Part shown: in pieces, positions 26,501 through 36,200 of the stretch
Layout: the number at the start of each line of letters is the position of its first letter
Numbering within the stretch: position 1 is the first letter of the stretch
DNA from: Carboxylicivirga litoralis
GTDB taxonomy: Bacteria; Bacteroidota; Bacteroidia; Bacteroidales; Marinilabiliaceae
Reading direction: 5' to 3'
NCBI RefSeq assembly: GCF_025499605.1
Contig: NZ_JAFMVC010000007.1
Span: 1 to 64,000 of the forward strand
Length of the DNA stretch: 64,000 bases
Notes under the pieces: generated by a model
The model's database searches: none
Told to the model about the DNA's origin: nothing
What the model saw: only the letters and a program-made list of their open reading frames with translations
Position numbers and translations under genes: made by a program

Positions 26501-26946
26501 TCGCGTTCTGGAGAAAACACTGGGTCTGCTGTTTCCGTTGTAAATCGATAAAAACTATCATCTGTTAAACTATTCCAACCAACTCCTCCCACTAATATAG
26601 CATCAGTATCAGTAAACACAAGATACTCTGTACCTGGCGTTAATGATTCTCCTGACAAATCAATGGTTAACACGGTGCCTGTTGCATCTAACCTGGAATC
26701 CGTAGGAATTGCAGGAGGGGGTGGCGCCGACTTTCCAGTAGTCAAAGTTATATATTCTGACCAATCAGATTTTGCCACATAAATATTCTTGTTATTACCC
26801 AAAGTAACTGTTTGTGAAAAAGTAATGGTAATTGTTGGTGAAATAGAAACTCCAACTCCGCCTTGTGTAGGTGAATATGTCTGCCCCTGAACACTACTAA
26901 ATCCTACTAAAATAAGCAATCCTAAAACAGCGTATATATTTTTCAT
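23587..26946 (-). CDS. Large secreted Ig-like (Big_5) repeat protein with T9SS-type C-terminal domain
   Basis: Surface or secreted protein of 1119 residues. A signal peptide (1-21, ending VQGQ) is followed by repeated Ig-like modules. Repeats 1 (about 25-135) and 2 (about 138-255) are close copies sharing NIYVAKSDWS and STEYLV-like words. A third begins near 258 (ISSYSPAQNAT) and a fourth near 490 (VESTNPLDGATDIS). A segment with TWDGSASSDWNDDDNW (about 600) is typical of proteins exported by the type IX system. The last 70-80 residues (IYQLYSLSGQLLEQG to SEKVFVK) look like a type A sorting domain. Adhesion or polymer binding is a fair guess; no catalytic domain is visible. Confidence 0.82.
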   Translation of the reverse strand: MKNIYAVLGLLILVGFSSVQGQTYSPTQGGVGVSISPTITITFSQTVTLGNNKNIYVAKSDWSEYITLTTGKSAPPPPAIPTDSRLDATGTVLTIDLSGESLTPGTEYLVFTDTDAILVGGVGWNSLTDDSFYRFTTETADPVFSPERDAIGVSSSPLITLTLPGTVTLGEGVNIYVAKSDWSSFYTLATGRTTPPISTDSRLSVSGSDLIIDFTGETLDSSTEYLVYSDAGAILLNGSAWDVLTDDAYWHFTTAAPLEISSYSPAQNATNVALNQDLVLTFNQDIQWTGNDGDIYIWEQGSGERYITYYQSPTTPNGNVVPSGNTFTIYLTKNFLESSSYYVTIPNNMLEAVSGEDFVGINNGVDNNWRFTTVGPPTWATGYPLTQNLSPTNVDIVGQTDKDGTYCYIVTTNSNTPSVAQIKGGVDQNGDAAMYENSAAPGTMTADVEFSESLDITGIDSSPTTYYVFFVTTSDSGLDSEIGATSFTTVERDAPVVESTNPLDGATDISISSDIVITYDEPIRNLDGSVIDDTNVADLISIPGFINFNATINASKDIITVSPITPFDGNTTYTVVLGLVEDYLGNEQVAPVYSFSFTTSSYITWDGSASSDWNDDDNWSAPYSSGLNVIIPSSGVGSMPVITSSLSENVVGDIVIEAGASLEISSSGSLTVTGAFVMESSYSDPGNASLINEGTLSIIVPSNVQIQQNASSSPAKWYYISSPVSGASENTMNVSGGIQLWDTPTGLFSQIGSGVTLTAARGYRSWSSTDMVFSGAINDAGSYAYDANQSSSNPYGWELVGNPYPCSIDWSGIGTTGLLDAFWIWINDQSIYGTYNGNALLGTNLSPISPAVIPSNQAFWVRVDNDATMGTVTIPSSARTHNTTTYLKSSNKVDQGVVRLVAINGDKKDELVFGFNADAKDTFDSYDSKKRFAADYANYFEIYSLNNGEKLTIDSYSALNGVARAIPLGVKVPAEGEYVVSLSELENIPSDYTVKIEDKEAVDESDRYVDLQAEDLKFTSSAGSFNERFVLHIVPGVTTDIDVVDENNIKIYAAENVIYMDVNNLTEPIYQLYSLSGQLLEQGQLNSNALNSVNTNYKGVVVVKVSSEESVISEKVFVK

Positions 26947-27084
26947 AACCTCTTATTTTTCAAACTTCAAATGACTTTCGAAGATACTAATTTGCATCCA
27001 ACTAAAACACAATCGTTTTGCTAAACATATAACAACTACACATTCTTTGACGAATGTCAACATTATCGTTATAACTAGGCAAAT

Positions 27085-27807
27085 TTACTTGATAAGTGTC
27101 AAACTTGTCAAGTAATCGTAGTGCTCACCGTCAGCTAATTTATTAAAGTTAAAACCATTTTCTTTAGCTTTAACAGTTAACAGAACCGGATCAATAAACA
27201 ACCACTCGAAGGGATTTGTTTTATGACCACCATAGGCCATGGTATACATAACCTCTCCGTAATAAGCTTCTTCAGGCACTTCGCAATAGCTATCCTCATC
27301 GATGTAGAGATAACGCAAATCAGAGCTATCGAGTATAATTTGACCTCCTGGTTTTAACAACTGTTTTGCTTTGTTAAAAAACACAGGCAAGTGATCAATC
27401 GCGGCTGCCAGCCCAATACCATTCATCATCAGCAATAAGGTATCGTATTGTCCTGAAGGCTCATAAGTATAGAAATCTTCATTAACAACTTGCTTCACCC
27501 CTCGCTGTCGGGCCACCTGGCAACAGCCATACGAAGTGTCCAGCAAGGTAACATCAACACCTTTCTTTTGAAGCTCAAGTGCATGCGACCCCACCGCACC
27601 TCCTATATCCAATACTTTCCCAACACAATGATTCAGAGCTCTTTGCTCCAGGGGCGGCATTTGCCTATAATCTCTAAAAAGATAATCCACCGGAATAACA
27701 TCGTCCTCAACAATATTCGATTGCACTTCAATTTCCAGTCCCCGCTTACCACTCAAATAATCGAGTGCCGCCTGCCCCAATGGGTCATTTTTTAATTTTT
27801 CTCCCAT
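27085..27807 (-). CDS. Class I SAM-dependent methyltransferase
   Basis: Cytoplasmic methyltransferase of 240 residues. SAM motif I is VLDIGGAVGSHALEL (65-79), then VTLLDTS and LLLMMNGIGLAAAIDHL, and the LLKPGGQIILDSSD motif III block. The acceptor is unknown. The frame could begin at 27873, but a -7 box at 27824-27831 lies inside that extension, so the ATG at 27807 is chosen. It is on the minus strand upstream of the Ig-repeat gene with a 138-nt gap. Confidence 0.82.
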   Translation of the reverse strand: MGEKLKNDPLGQAALDYLSGKRGLEIEVQSNIVEDDVIPVDYLFRDYRQMPPLEQRALNHCVGKVLDIGGAVGSHALELQKKGVDVTLLDTSYGCCQVARQRGVKQVVNEDFYTYEPSGQYDTLLLMMNGIGLAAAIDHLPVFFNKAKQLLKPGGQIILDSSDLRYLYIDEDSYCEVPEEAYYGEVMYTMAYGGHKTNPFEWLFIDPVLLTVKAKENGFNFNKLADGEHYDYLTSLTLIK

Positions 27808-27823
27808 AATAAAATGTGTGCTA

Positions 27824-27854
27824 CAAAAATAAGATTTAGAAAAATGACTACCAA
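27824..27854 (-). promoter_or_regulatory. Promoter of the methyltransferase gene
   Basis: On the minus strand TTGG (27854-27851) and TATTTTTG (27831-27824) are separated by 19 nt, close to the Bacteroidota consensus. The start codon follows 16 nt downstream. Confidence 0.5.
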
Positions 27855-27906
27855 GTTGTTCGGCAGATATCAAATCTCATACGTTTAATATTCGCATCTG
27901 CATGCT

Positions 27907-28005
27907 ACCTGCTTCGTAACACAGTCGTACCTGCTTCGTATCTTCTTCGGTTCTTGTTCGGTAGTTGTTCGGCATACGCGCGTTGCCGAAGAACTGCCGA
28001 ACAAG
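27907..28005. repeat. Direct repeats and long hairpin
   Basis: ACCTGCTTCGTA occurs at 27907-27918 and 27929-27940. Next to it, arms 27953-27973 and 27985-28005 are inverted copies matching at 19 of 21 positions around an 11-nt loop (ATACGCGCGTT). The segment is more GC-rich than its surroundings. Confidence 0.6.
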
Positions 28006-28261
28006 AGTCGATAAAAGGGCGTTCATGCTACGATTGTGGTACAACGCCGACACGTTCAAGGCTCGAACAAGACTCAAACACAAATCAGCTAACTGGCGAA
28101 ACTCAAAACTGCCTACTTTAAATAAAGCGATTTAAAGACATCTTTCAACACGCCTCGACCTTGGCATCCAATTTATAATTTGAGTGAAAATCCTTCCAAT
28201 AATTACCAAACGAATTTTTGATGTTATAAGGTGAGTTAATACCTCAAATATTCAGACATAA

Positions 28262-28418
28262 AAGAGGGTGTTCAAAAACATTACTATTTCTCGCAAAGTG
28301 CGCAAAGCAAGAAAATCACAAAGAACGCAAAGTTTTGAATAATAACACTCTATACTTTGCGTCCTTTGCGAAATCCTTAGCGTTTTTAGCGTGAAACTTT
28401 ATTTTAGGCCACCCTCTT
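28262..28418. mobile_element. MITE-like palindromic element with CGCAAAG repeats
   Basis: Ends AAGAGGGTG (28262-28270) and CACCCTCTT (28410-28418) are perfect 9-bp inverted repeats. Inside, CGCAAAGTGCGCAAAGC on the left mirrors CTTTGCGTCCTTTGCG on the right. A related but distinct palindrome made of similar words is at 41947-42023. No coding capacity. Confidence 0.5.
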
Positions 28419-28444
28419 GTACCTTACTTTTATCTCTTTTTTTC

Positions 28445-29101
28445 TTAAAAACGCAAGTCCTTCAGACCTTTAATCGTCTCTTCCGGATTGGGCGATTTAA
28501 ACACATAACTTCCTGCTACTAAAACATCAGCACCTTTTTCAACCAACTGGGCAGCATTACTATTATCAACGCCTCCATCAACCTGAATCAATGCTCGGCT
28601 GTTCTTCTTTAATATCAGCTCTTTTAATTGCTCTACCTTATTATAAGTGTTCTGAATAAACTTTTGTCCCCCAAACCCCGGGTTGACTGACATTAACAGA
28701 ACCAAATCCAGCTCACTGACAATATCTTCCAATACAGCAATGGGGGTATGCGGATTCAATGTTACACCAGCTTTCATATTAGCAGCATGAACTGTTTGTA
28801 CGGTGCGATGCAAATGCGTACTTGCTTCATAATGCACATTAAACAAATCAGTTCCTGCATTCTTAAACATTTCAATGTAGCGCTCAGGCTGCGTAATCAT
28901 CAGGTGTACATCAAATGGCTTTTTAGCTAAGGGTTTAATCGACTCTAAAACAGGAATTCCGAATGAAATATTGGGCACAAACACGCCATCCATAATATCC
29001 AGGTGAAACCAATCGGCTTCACTGTTATTTATCATTTCAATATCCTTTTTCAGATTACTAAAATCTGCTGCCAGTAACGATGGTGCGATAAGATGTTTCA
29101 T
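28445..29101 (-). CDS. rpe: Ribulose-phosphate 3-epimerase
   Basis: Interconverts ribulose 5-phosphate and xylulose 5-phosphate in the pentose phosphate pathway. The protein has 218 residues from the ATG at 29101; an earlier in-frame start at 29155 adds 18 atypical residues and spans the predicted promoter. TIM-barrel motifs: IAPSLLAADFSNL (4-16), HLDIMDGVFVPNISFG (metal ligands His and Asp), VHLMI, VNPGFGGQKFI and QVDGGVD (second metal Asp). It is 88 nt downstream of rpoD on the same strand and may be partly cotranscribed with it. Confidence 0.95.
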   Translation of the reverse strand: MKHLIAPSLLAADFSNLKKDIEMINNSEADWFHLDIMDGVFVPNISFGIPVLESIKPLAKKPFDVHLMITQPERYIEMFKNAGTDLFNVHYEASTHLHRTVQTVHAANMKAGVTLNPHTPIAVLEDIVSELDLVLLMSVNPGFGGQKFIQNTYNKVEQLKELILKKNSRALIQVDGGVDNSNAAQLVEKGADVLVAGSYVFKSPNPEETIKGLKDLRF

Positions 29102-29130
29102 TGCCCGATTGCTTGTTTTAATCAATAAAA

Positions 29131-29156
29131 AATGTGTTGCAAAAATACAACACATT
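29131..29156 (-). promoter_or_regulatory. Possible rpe promoter inside an inverted repeat
   Basis: The TATTTTTG -7 box (29147-29140 on the minus strand) is flanked by a 9-bp perfect inverted repeat, AATGTGTTG (29131-29139) and CAACACATT (29148-29156). This could be a regulator site or simply a hairpin. No clear -33 element was found. Confidence 0.4.
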
Positions 29157-29189
29157 CAGTTATACGGATATGATATTTTACATTATTTA

Positions 29190-30056
29190 CTATTGCCCGA
29201 GGAAAGAACGTAATATTTTACTTCTGTAAGTATTCTTCAAACGCTTAATGGCTTTCTCTTTTATCTGCCGCACTCGTTCACGGGTTAAATTAAAGAGTTT
29301 GCCAATTTCTTCCAATGAATAAGGAGGTTCACCACTCAAGCCATAGTACAATTTAATAATATCCGATTCGCGCGTTGAAAGCGTTGCCAATGAACGGTCA
29401 ATCTCCTGACGCAATGAATCATCCAATAAATGCGTATCCGGACTTAATGAATCATTGGATAATAAAACATCATATAAAGTGTTGTCTTCATCCTTTTTCA
29501 AAGGCGCATCCATCGATACATGGCGTGATGATACTTTTAATGCTTCCTTCACCTCTTTGGGTGCAATTTCCAATATCTGCGCTATCTCATCGGCTGTTGG
29601 TTCACGCTGGAAATCCTGTTCTAAACGTGAGAACGCATTGTTAACTTTATTAATTGAACCAATTTTATTAAGCGGCAAACGAACAATGCGTGCCTGCTCA
29701 GCCAAAGCCTGAAGTATCGATTGACGAATCCACCAAACAGCATAACTAATAAACTTAAAGCCACGTGTTTCATCAAAACGCTGAGCTGCTTTTATTAAAC
29801 CGAGGTTCCCTTCATTAATCAAATCGGGCAAGCTCAAACCCTGATTCTGATATTGCTTAGATACAGATACCACAAATCGCAGATTGGCATTTATCAGACG
29901 TTCCAAGGCTTTATTATCCCCCTGACGGATTTTCTTGGCTAAAACAACTTCCTCATCAGCATTTAGAAGCTTTACTTTCCCAATCTCATGCAGATACTTA
30001 TCCAACGATGGCGTTTCGCGGTTGGTTACCTGTTTAGTAATCTTAAGTTGTCTCAT
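29190..30056 (-). CDS. rpoD: Primary RNA polymerase sigma factor (Bacteroidota RpoD type)
   Basis: Sigma-70 family protein of 288 residues, the short form used as the housekeeping sigma factor in Bacteroidota; it lacks the long region 1.1 and non-conserved region of the E. coli protein. Region 1.2 is [15 protein letters not shown], region 2 includes [20 protein letters not shown] and [13 protein letters not shown], region 3 includes [12 protein letters not shown], and region 4 ends [20 protein letters not shown]. It is divergent from rho over a 303-nt region and upstream of rpe. The same sigma factor is expected to read the TTTG/TAnnTTTG promoters noted elsewhere. Confidence 0.94.
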   Translation of the reverse strand: MRQLKITKQVTNRETPSLDKYLHEIGKVKLLNADEEVVLAKKIRQGDNKALERLINANLRFVVSVSKQYQNQGLSLPDLINEGNLGLIKAAQRFDETRGFKFISYAVWWIRQSILQALAEQARIVRLPLNKIGSINKVNNAFSRLEQDFQREPTADEIAQILEIAPKEVKEALKVSSRHVSMDAPLKKDEDNTLYDVLLSNDSLSPDTHLLDDSLRQEIDRSLATLSTRESDIIKLYYGLSGEPPYSLEEIGKLFNLTRERVRQIKEKAIKRLKNTYRSKILRSFLGQ

Positions 30057-30359
30057 ATCGAATCAGTTATATTTGGTCCTGGCTAATTAAAACAACGTCG
30101 CATCCACGCTTTTTGTTTAACCGTACTTTAAAAATGCATTTTTTTTTGCGATTGACAAAGTGATTGATACTTAAAAAAATAAGCTCAATTCATTAATTTG
30201 ACGAATATGTTTTGCGAGTAGATAAACTTTGCATACATTTGCATCAATCATGTTGACGCCTGTCAGGTGGTCAATCCTAAATTGACTTTCGAGTACAAAC
30301 AATTTTCAGAATACAAATTAATCCAAAAAGATATTTCTTAAAATATTGTTTCTATAGTT
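30057..30359. other. Divergent control region of rpoD and rho
   Basis: This 303-nt region holds the rho promoter at 30211-30241. Downstream of it, in the rho leader, is a small hairpin around TTGAC/GTCAA (30253-30274). A good rpoD promoter was not recognised. Confidence 0.5.
30211..30241 (+). promoter_or_regulatory. Promoter of rho
   Basis: TTTG (30211-30214) and TACATTTG (30234-30241) are separated by 19 nt, an exact match to the Bacteroidota consensus. The predicted leader before the rho start is about 110 nt. Confidence 0.7.
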
Positions 30360-32096
30360 ATGTATGATATACTAGAACTAAACAAAAAGCTATTGACCGA
30401 ATTGCGTCAAATAGCTAAAGAACTTAATGTTAAGCGCGTTGAGTCCTTTAAAAAACAAGATTTGATTTACAAAATTCTTGACGAACAAGCCATTCAGGTT
30501 TCAGGTGATAAAAAAGCCAAAAAAGACAAGCCTGCCGAAAAGAAACCAAGAACCAAGCGTCCGCGCACGCAACGCAACGACGGACCTATTGCTTCATCGG
30601 TTAAATCAAAAGTAGCGGAAGCTGCTGGTGCTATTAACGACAAAGAAGAAAAGACAGAAGAGGTTAAAGAAGCCAAAGAAGCTCCTGTTGTTAAAAAAGT
30701 CACTAAAAAAGAGCCGATCAAAGAAGCTAAACCTGAGCCTAAACCAGAAGTTAAAGCAGCTCCTGTAGAGGAAAAAGCAGAAGCTAAAGAGCAGACGGAA
30801 GAAAAAACAGAAGCACCACGCGAATTTAAGCGTCGTGATGATCGCGACAATAGAGATAATCGTGATAACCGCAACCGTGACAACCGCCAGCAGGACGATA
30901 AACGTCGTTTCCAAAATCGCGATAACCGTGATAACCGTCGCCAGAATGAGCGTAACAACGACAAGCAGTACGAATTCGAAGGCATTATTTCTGCATCCGG
31001 CGTATTGGAAATTATGCCTGATGGCTATGGTTTCTTACGTTCGTCAGACTATAACTACCTGAATTCACCAGATGATATTTACGTTTCTCAATCTCAAATC
31101 AAGTTATTTGGCTTGAAAACAGGCGATAGCGTATTAGGCACCATTCGTCCGCCAAAAGAAGGCGAAAAGTATTTCCCTCTAATTAAGGTAGAGCAAATTA
31201 ACGGACGTGAGCCTGCTTTTGTACGCGACCGTGTGCCATTTGACCACTTAACGCCGATTTTCCCGGATGAGAAATTTAATTTAACAACTGGTCCTAAAGC
31301 CAACTTATCATCACGTGTTGTTGATATGTTCTCGCCTATTGGTAAAGGTCAGCGTGGTTTGATTGTTGCCCAGCCTAAGACAGGTAAAACGGTTCTGTTA
31401 AAAGATGTCGCAAACGCCATTGCCGCTAATCACCCTGAGGTTTATATGATTATTTTATTAATCGATGAACGTCCGGAAGAGGTAACAGATATGGCGCGCA
31501 GCGTTAATGCCGAGGTGGTATCGTCTACATTTGATGAGCCGGCTGAACGTCACGTGAAAGTAGCTAACATTGTGTTGGAGAAAGCTAAGCGCATGGTTGA
31601 ATGTGGCCACGATGTTGTTGTTCTTCTTGACTCTATCACCCGTTTGGCTCGTGCTTACAACACGGTTTCTCCTGCATCGGGTAAAGTATTATCTGGTGGT
31701 GTGGATGCCAATGCATTACACCGTCCAAAACGATTCTTTGGTGCTGCCCGTAATATTGAAAAAGGTGGTTCGTTAACAATTATCGCCACGGCATTAACCG
31801 AAACTGGTTCAAAAATGGATGAAGTCATTTTCGAGGAATTTAAAGGAACCGGTAACATGGAACTTCAGCTTGAGCGTAAGCTTTCGAACAAGCGTATCTT
31901 CCCTGCTGTTGATGTTAACTTATCAAGTACACGCCGTGAAGATCTGTTGATAGAGCCAGAAATGATGAACCGCATCTGGATTCTGCGCAACTATCTATCA
32001 GACATGACTGCTGTAGAAGCCATGGAGTTCTTGCACGACAGAATGCGAAAAACAAGCTCAAACGAAGAGTTTTTGATTTCGATGAATGATAATTAA
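30360..32096 (+). CDS. rho: Transcription termination factor Rho with long disordered insertion
   Basis: Hexameric RNA helicase that ends transcription. The protein has 578 residues against about 420 in E. coli. The N-terminal SAP-like Rho_N domain (1-45) is followed by a charged, low-complexity insertion (about 48-205): first Lys/Glu/Pro-rich, then RDNRDNRDN repeats. Next come the RNA-binding cold-shock-like domain (about 205-285, [17 protein letters not shown]) and the ATPase domain with P-loop QPKTGKT (338-344), Walker [17 protein letters not shown] and the Q-loop. Such insertions are known in Bacteroidota Rho and have been linked to phase separation in a gut Bacteroides; applying that here is inference. 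It is monocistronic with a terminator. Confidence 0.95.
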   Translation: MYDILELNKKLLTELRQIAKELNVKRVESFKKQDLIYKILDEQAIQVSGDKKAKKDKPAEKKPRTKRPRTQRNDGPIASSVKSKVAEAAGAINDKEEKTEEVKEAKEAPVVKKVTKKEPIKEAKPEPKPEVKAAPVEEKAEAKEQTEEKTEAPREFKRRDDRDNRDNRDNRNRDNRQQDDKRRFQNRDNRDNRRQNERNNDKQYEFEGIISASGVLEIMPDGYGFLRSSDYNYLNSPDDIYVSQSQIKLFGLKTGDSVLGTIRPPKEGEKYFPLIKVEQINGREPAFVRDRVPFDHLTPIFPDEKFNLTTGPKANLSSRVVDMFSPIGKGQRGLIVAQPKTGKTVLLKDVANAIAANHPEVYMIILLIDERPEEVTDMARSVNAEVVSSTFDEPAERHVKVANIVLEKAKRMVECGHDVVVLLDSITRLARAYNTVSPASGKVLSGGVDANALHRPKRFFGAARNIEKGGSLTIIATALTETGSKMDEVIFEEFKGTGNMELQLERKLSNKRIFPAVDVNLSSTRREDLLIEPEMMNRIWILRNYLSDMTAVEAMEFLHDRMRKTSSNEEFLISMNDN

Positions 32097-32123
32097 ATCA
32101 ATGATTTCAAAATCATATAACGA

Positions 32124-32149
32124 GGGTGTCGAAAGGCACCCTTTTTTTT
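32124..32149 (+). terminator. Rho-independent terminator after rho
   Basis: The stem GGGTGTC-GAAA-GGCACCC (32124-32141, one G-U pair) is followed by eight T, 27 nt past the rho stop codon. Confidence 0.88.
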
Positions 32150-32527
32150 GTCCAGACATTCCAGGAAAATTGAGTTCTTTGGTTTAAACGGATTATCAAC
32201 AAAACACCCCTATAGGCTATAATCTGACTTGTACTCCACCCCGCCTCCCTTTCCTTCTTCATATACTTTCATTACTTTTATGGTGCAGAAGGAAAACTAA
32301 CTCATTTAAACCACATGAAACGACCATGCTAATTCAATCTATATACAAATGAATGGGTGATTTTATTTGGGCGTTTCCCGTTTGCCAGCAGGCAGGCATC
32401 TGACCAATCAAAATAAATTCAACACATGAAACGAGGATGTAAAATTTAATTATCCAATTTTACACACAGGTGGACGATTAAATTTTCTTCGGAGTTCCAT
32501 ATGGCAAATGAAAGAAAATACAAACAT
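32150..32527. other. Intergenic region before the DJ-1 gene
   Basis: About 380 nt without a convincing gene. Two similar words, CACATGAAACGACCATG (about 32312) and ACACATGAAACGAGGATG (about 32423), are present; their role is unknown. A short palindrome TTTGCCAGCAGGCAGG lies near 32381. Confidence 0.4.
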
Positions 32528-33076
32528 ATGAAACAAATTGCCTTATTTTTAGCCGATGGTTTTGAAGAAGTTGAAGCCTTAACACCAGTGGATGTTTTAC
32601 GAAGAGCCGAACTGCAGGTAACTACTATATCAATTTCAGAGACAAAAAACGTTTGCGGCGCTCATAACATTACTGTCATAGCCGACCAACTATTTTCTGA
32701 AACTAACTTCTCTACATTCGATGCTCTTGTTTTACCAGGAGGAATGCCAGGCACCAATAACCTGAATGCACATGAAGGGCTTAAAAAGGTCGTCCTGCAA
32801 TTTGCCAAAGATGGTAAACTGCTTGGTGCCATTTGTGCGGCTCCACTTGTTTTTGGTGAATTAGGTTTACTGAAGAATAAAGAGGCGACTTGCTATCCTG
32901 GCTTTGAAGACAAACTAAAAGGGGCACGTATTTCGAAACAGCAATCCGTAAAAGACGATCAGTTTATTACAGCGAATGGTATTGGTGCCGCCATGCAGTT
33001 CTCGTTGAATTTAGTGAGCGAGTTATGTGGCATTGACAAAGCCAGTGAACTGGCCGGTAAAATGTTAGTTAGATAG
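32528..33076 (+). CDS. DJ-1/PfpI family protein (YajL/ThiJ type)
   Basis: Cytoplasmic protein of 182 residues in the DJ-1 superfamily. Members act as chaperones, oxidative-stress sensors or glyoxalase/deglycase-like enzymes. The catalytic Cys103 sits in the nucleophile elbow LGAICAAP, and the supporting Glu is in ADGFEEVEA (Glu13/14). A preceding in-frame ATG at 32501 would add nine residues with no family match, so the start MKQIALFLADG is preferred. It is monocistronic, downstream of rho and upstream of the sensor kinase. Confidence 0.88.
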   Translation: MKQIALFLADGFEEVEALTPVDVLRRAELQVTTISISETKNVCGAHNITVIADQLFSETNFSTFDALVLPGGMPGTNNLNAHEGLKKVVLQFAKDGKLLGAICAAPLVFGELGLLKNKEATCYPGFEDKLKGARISKQQSVKDDQFITANGIGAAMQFSLNLVSELCGIDKASELAGKMLVR

Positions 33077-33266
33077 TATTAAATAAAAAAAATGGGACCT
33101 AAACCGTTGCTTATAATCCCATTTACTAACCTAACCCAAATCTATGAAAAAAATCTATCAGGTAAATTCCAATTAGCGTGCCAAGAATATTGATTCACAG
33201 TTATTAAAAGTTAATTTGAATTTTAATTTGTTAATTAGGAACACGAATACCCAAACAACAATACTA
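33077..33266. other. Leader region of the sensor kinase with recurring motif
   Basis: A hairpin (AAATGGGA near 33090 with TCCCATTT near 33117) is followed by TAACCTAACCCAAATCTATG (33127-33146), which opens an 10-codon frame at 33144-33176. The arrangement repeats that at 1445-1560. Confidence 0.4.
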
Positions 33267-36200
33267 ATGTTAAAACGCCTCACATATATTTTCCTCATTA
33301 GCTGCTTAATCTCCTCTTATGCAGTTGGTAACAATTTAAAATTCAAATCCTTTAACACCGATGATGGCCTGTCGGGCAGCACAGTAACCTGCTTTTATAA
33401 AGCCAACAACAATTTGATGTGGATTGGAACAGATAAAAGCATTGACCTATTTACCGGACAGGAATTTATCCCACTAAAGAACTTTATTGTTGATTCGATT
33501 AGTACGCTGCAAGTATCTGTTACATCAATTGCAGAGCATCAAAAGAACACGATATGGGTTGGTACCTGGGGCGATGGTTTACTTAGTGTTAATATTGAAA
33601 CCGGTGAATACAATCACTACTGGATGAATGATAACTTGAGCAACACAACCATTAGTGATAACTACATTAACTGCCTAACTGTATTTGAAGAACAATTATG
33701 GATAGGTAGCAATTATTGCCTGAGTCAGAAGATTGGAGATACCTTCACACACTACTCATTTGAAGAAGTGTTGAGTAAAGGCATCCCGGATATACGGGCA
33801 ATTATTCCCAAATACAAGCATCTACTAAGTATTTTCACCAATGCCGGAGAAATTATTGAGCTAAATACGCAAACTGGCACCTACCAGAAGGTGGCTGAAA
33901 TTAGGGCTCCAATTAAAAACATTACCTGCGTTGTTAAAGATAAAAACAACCAATACTGGATTGGAAGCGAATACAGTGGCCTTATGATCCTGGATGAAAA
34001 CTACCAGCACATCAATTCGGCGGGTGAACTAACCAAAGAACTGTCCAATTCGCATCTGTCCGATATTATTGCGCATCCTGAATATGGCATTTTTATCAGC
34101 TCCGATGGTGGTGGACTATATATCGTTAATCCGGATGATTATAGCTTTCAACACCTCCAACACTCCTACTCCAACATGTATTCTTTAAGAAGCAATCAAC
34201 TCGAAAGCCTTTTTTTAGATAAAGATGGCTTATTGTGGGTAGGCTATTTTAAAGCTGGATTTAGTCAATCGATGTATGAAAGCGATGGTATTGAACACAT
34301 TTACAAAACAACTACTAATGGTGGAATTCTGCCTAATAAAAACGTGAATTGCTTTACTGAAGATAAGGCGAAAAACGTTTGGGTAGGAACTGAAAATGGC
34401 CTGGCTATATTCGACAGCCTGCTCAGTACAACCAACCATTCTTCTTTTTATAAAAAAGTACTAAATCAACTTAAAAAGCTCCCTGTTACTGCTTTATCCT
34501 CTTCAATCGATAAGAAAACCATATACGCCGGAACCTACAACAATGGCCTTTTCATCATTGATCCTGAGCAAAAGCAAATCACTAATTTTAACACCATTAA
34601 TTCAAAGCTGGAAAGCAATTTCATCCGCAACATAAAACAGCTAAATGATTCAATACTTTATGTAGCCACTGTAGATGGTGGTTTTTATAAATACCACCAT
34701 AATAAATTTGAAAAAATAAAAGTCTACTATGCCAATGAGTATGAAATCCAGGACTTTTTCCATATTGAATTAATCAACCAGGAAAAACTTTGGCTGTCGA
34801 GTGCCGGAAAAGGTGCTTTCCGAATCAGCACACCAAGCGGCTCGGGTGAAATGTTTAATTCAATCATCACCACCATATGCTACAGCACGAGTATCACATC
34901 CGATTCAAGTACTTACATAGCTAGCAATAAAGGATTGTTCGAATTCAATAATAATACAAATACTTTTGATCCAATACACACGTCTAACGATGCCATTGAT
35001 TACTATGGTATCATCGAAACAGATCCAACGCATCTCTGGATAAGCAGCTCTTCAGGATTGTATCGATATAACAGGACAAATGAAAAGATGGAACGTATTG
35101 TTAGTCCCAATATCCAGAATAAAGAATTTCATCCGGGAGCCTACTACAAACGCAGTAACGGCCAACTTCTATTTGGCGGAACAAACGGTTTCAATGTCAT
35201 TTCCCCAGAGAACTATTCGCCTGGTAGCAGTTCACCTGATGTATTTATCAGCGAATTAAAAATTTACAATACGCCAATAAAACCTGGACAACTATACGAT
35301 GAAAAAGAGATACTGACTCAACAAATTAATTACACTGAAAAAATATCCTTATCGCATAATATTGACTTATTTAGCATTAAGGTTAACACAATTGATTATC
35401 GCAACAACAATACCAATATTGCCTATACAATCAGCAAAAACGGCATTGAAAGCGAAGTTTTTTATACGGTTGATGAAATAGCGTTTTTAAACATGCAACC
35501 TGGCAAATACAAGCTCAGGATATATCCAATAAACAACCTTAGCTTCGATATTAATCAGGATGCTGCCAAAGAAATTACGATTATTAAAAATGCGCCATGG
35601 TGGCATTCCATATGGATATATTTTGGACTATTGGTATTTATTGTTATCACCATCTTATCGTTGCATTTCCTGAGGATTCGTGAGTTAAGCCGAACCAAAA
35701 GAATGCTACAGAAAAAAGTAACCGAACGAACAGCTGCCATATTAAGTCAAAAGGAAAGGCTGCAACATCAGAAAAATGAATTGCAGGGAATTCTTGCTCA
35801 AAATAAAAAGTTAGAGTCGTTTAAAGAAAGCATCATTAGCATGATTGTTCACGACTTAAAAAATCCACTTAACGGCATTATTGGTCTTTCATCATTGAAT
35901 GAAGTAAAATACCTTGAACACATCAACAGTGCCAGCCGCCAGATGTTGTGCTTAGTTGAAAACATACTGGATGTCAGGCGTTACGAAACACATTCCCTCA
36001 AATTGTTCTATCAGCAATGTGATATCCGTCAACTGGCTAACGAGGCGATTGATGAAGTACGTTTCCTACTCAAAGACAATCAAATAGAAATTATTAACCT
36101 CACCCAACACCTGCAATTATCCGTCGATAAAGATATTATTCGCCGTGTTTATATCAACCTGCTAACCAATGCTATTAAATACAGTAAGGTTAGTGGTAAA

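Larger units (their letters stand above)
27855..28444. other. Long intergenic region with two repeat elements
   Basis: About 590 nt between the methyltransferase promoter and rpe. It holds a 21-bp-arm hairpin (27953-28005) with nearby 12-nt direct repeats, and a second element with short terminal inverted repeats (28262-28418). A 68-codon open frame at 27877-28083 runs through the hairpin and is not considered a gene. Confidence 0.5.

Noticed and set aside
27877-28083. 68-codon minus-strand frame
   Set aside because: It runs through the 21-bp-arm hairpin and direct repeats and has no protein-like features.
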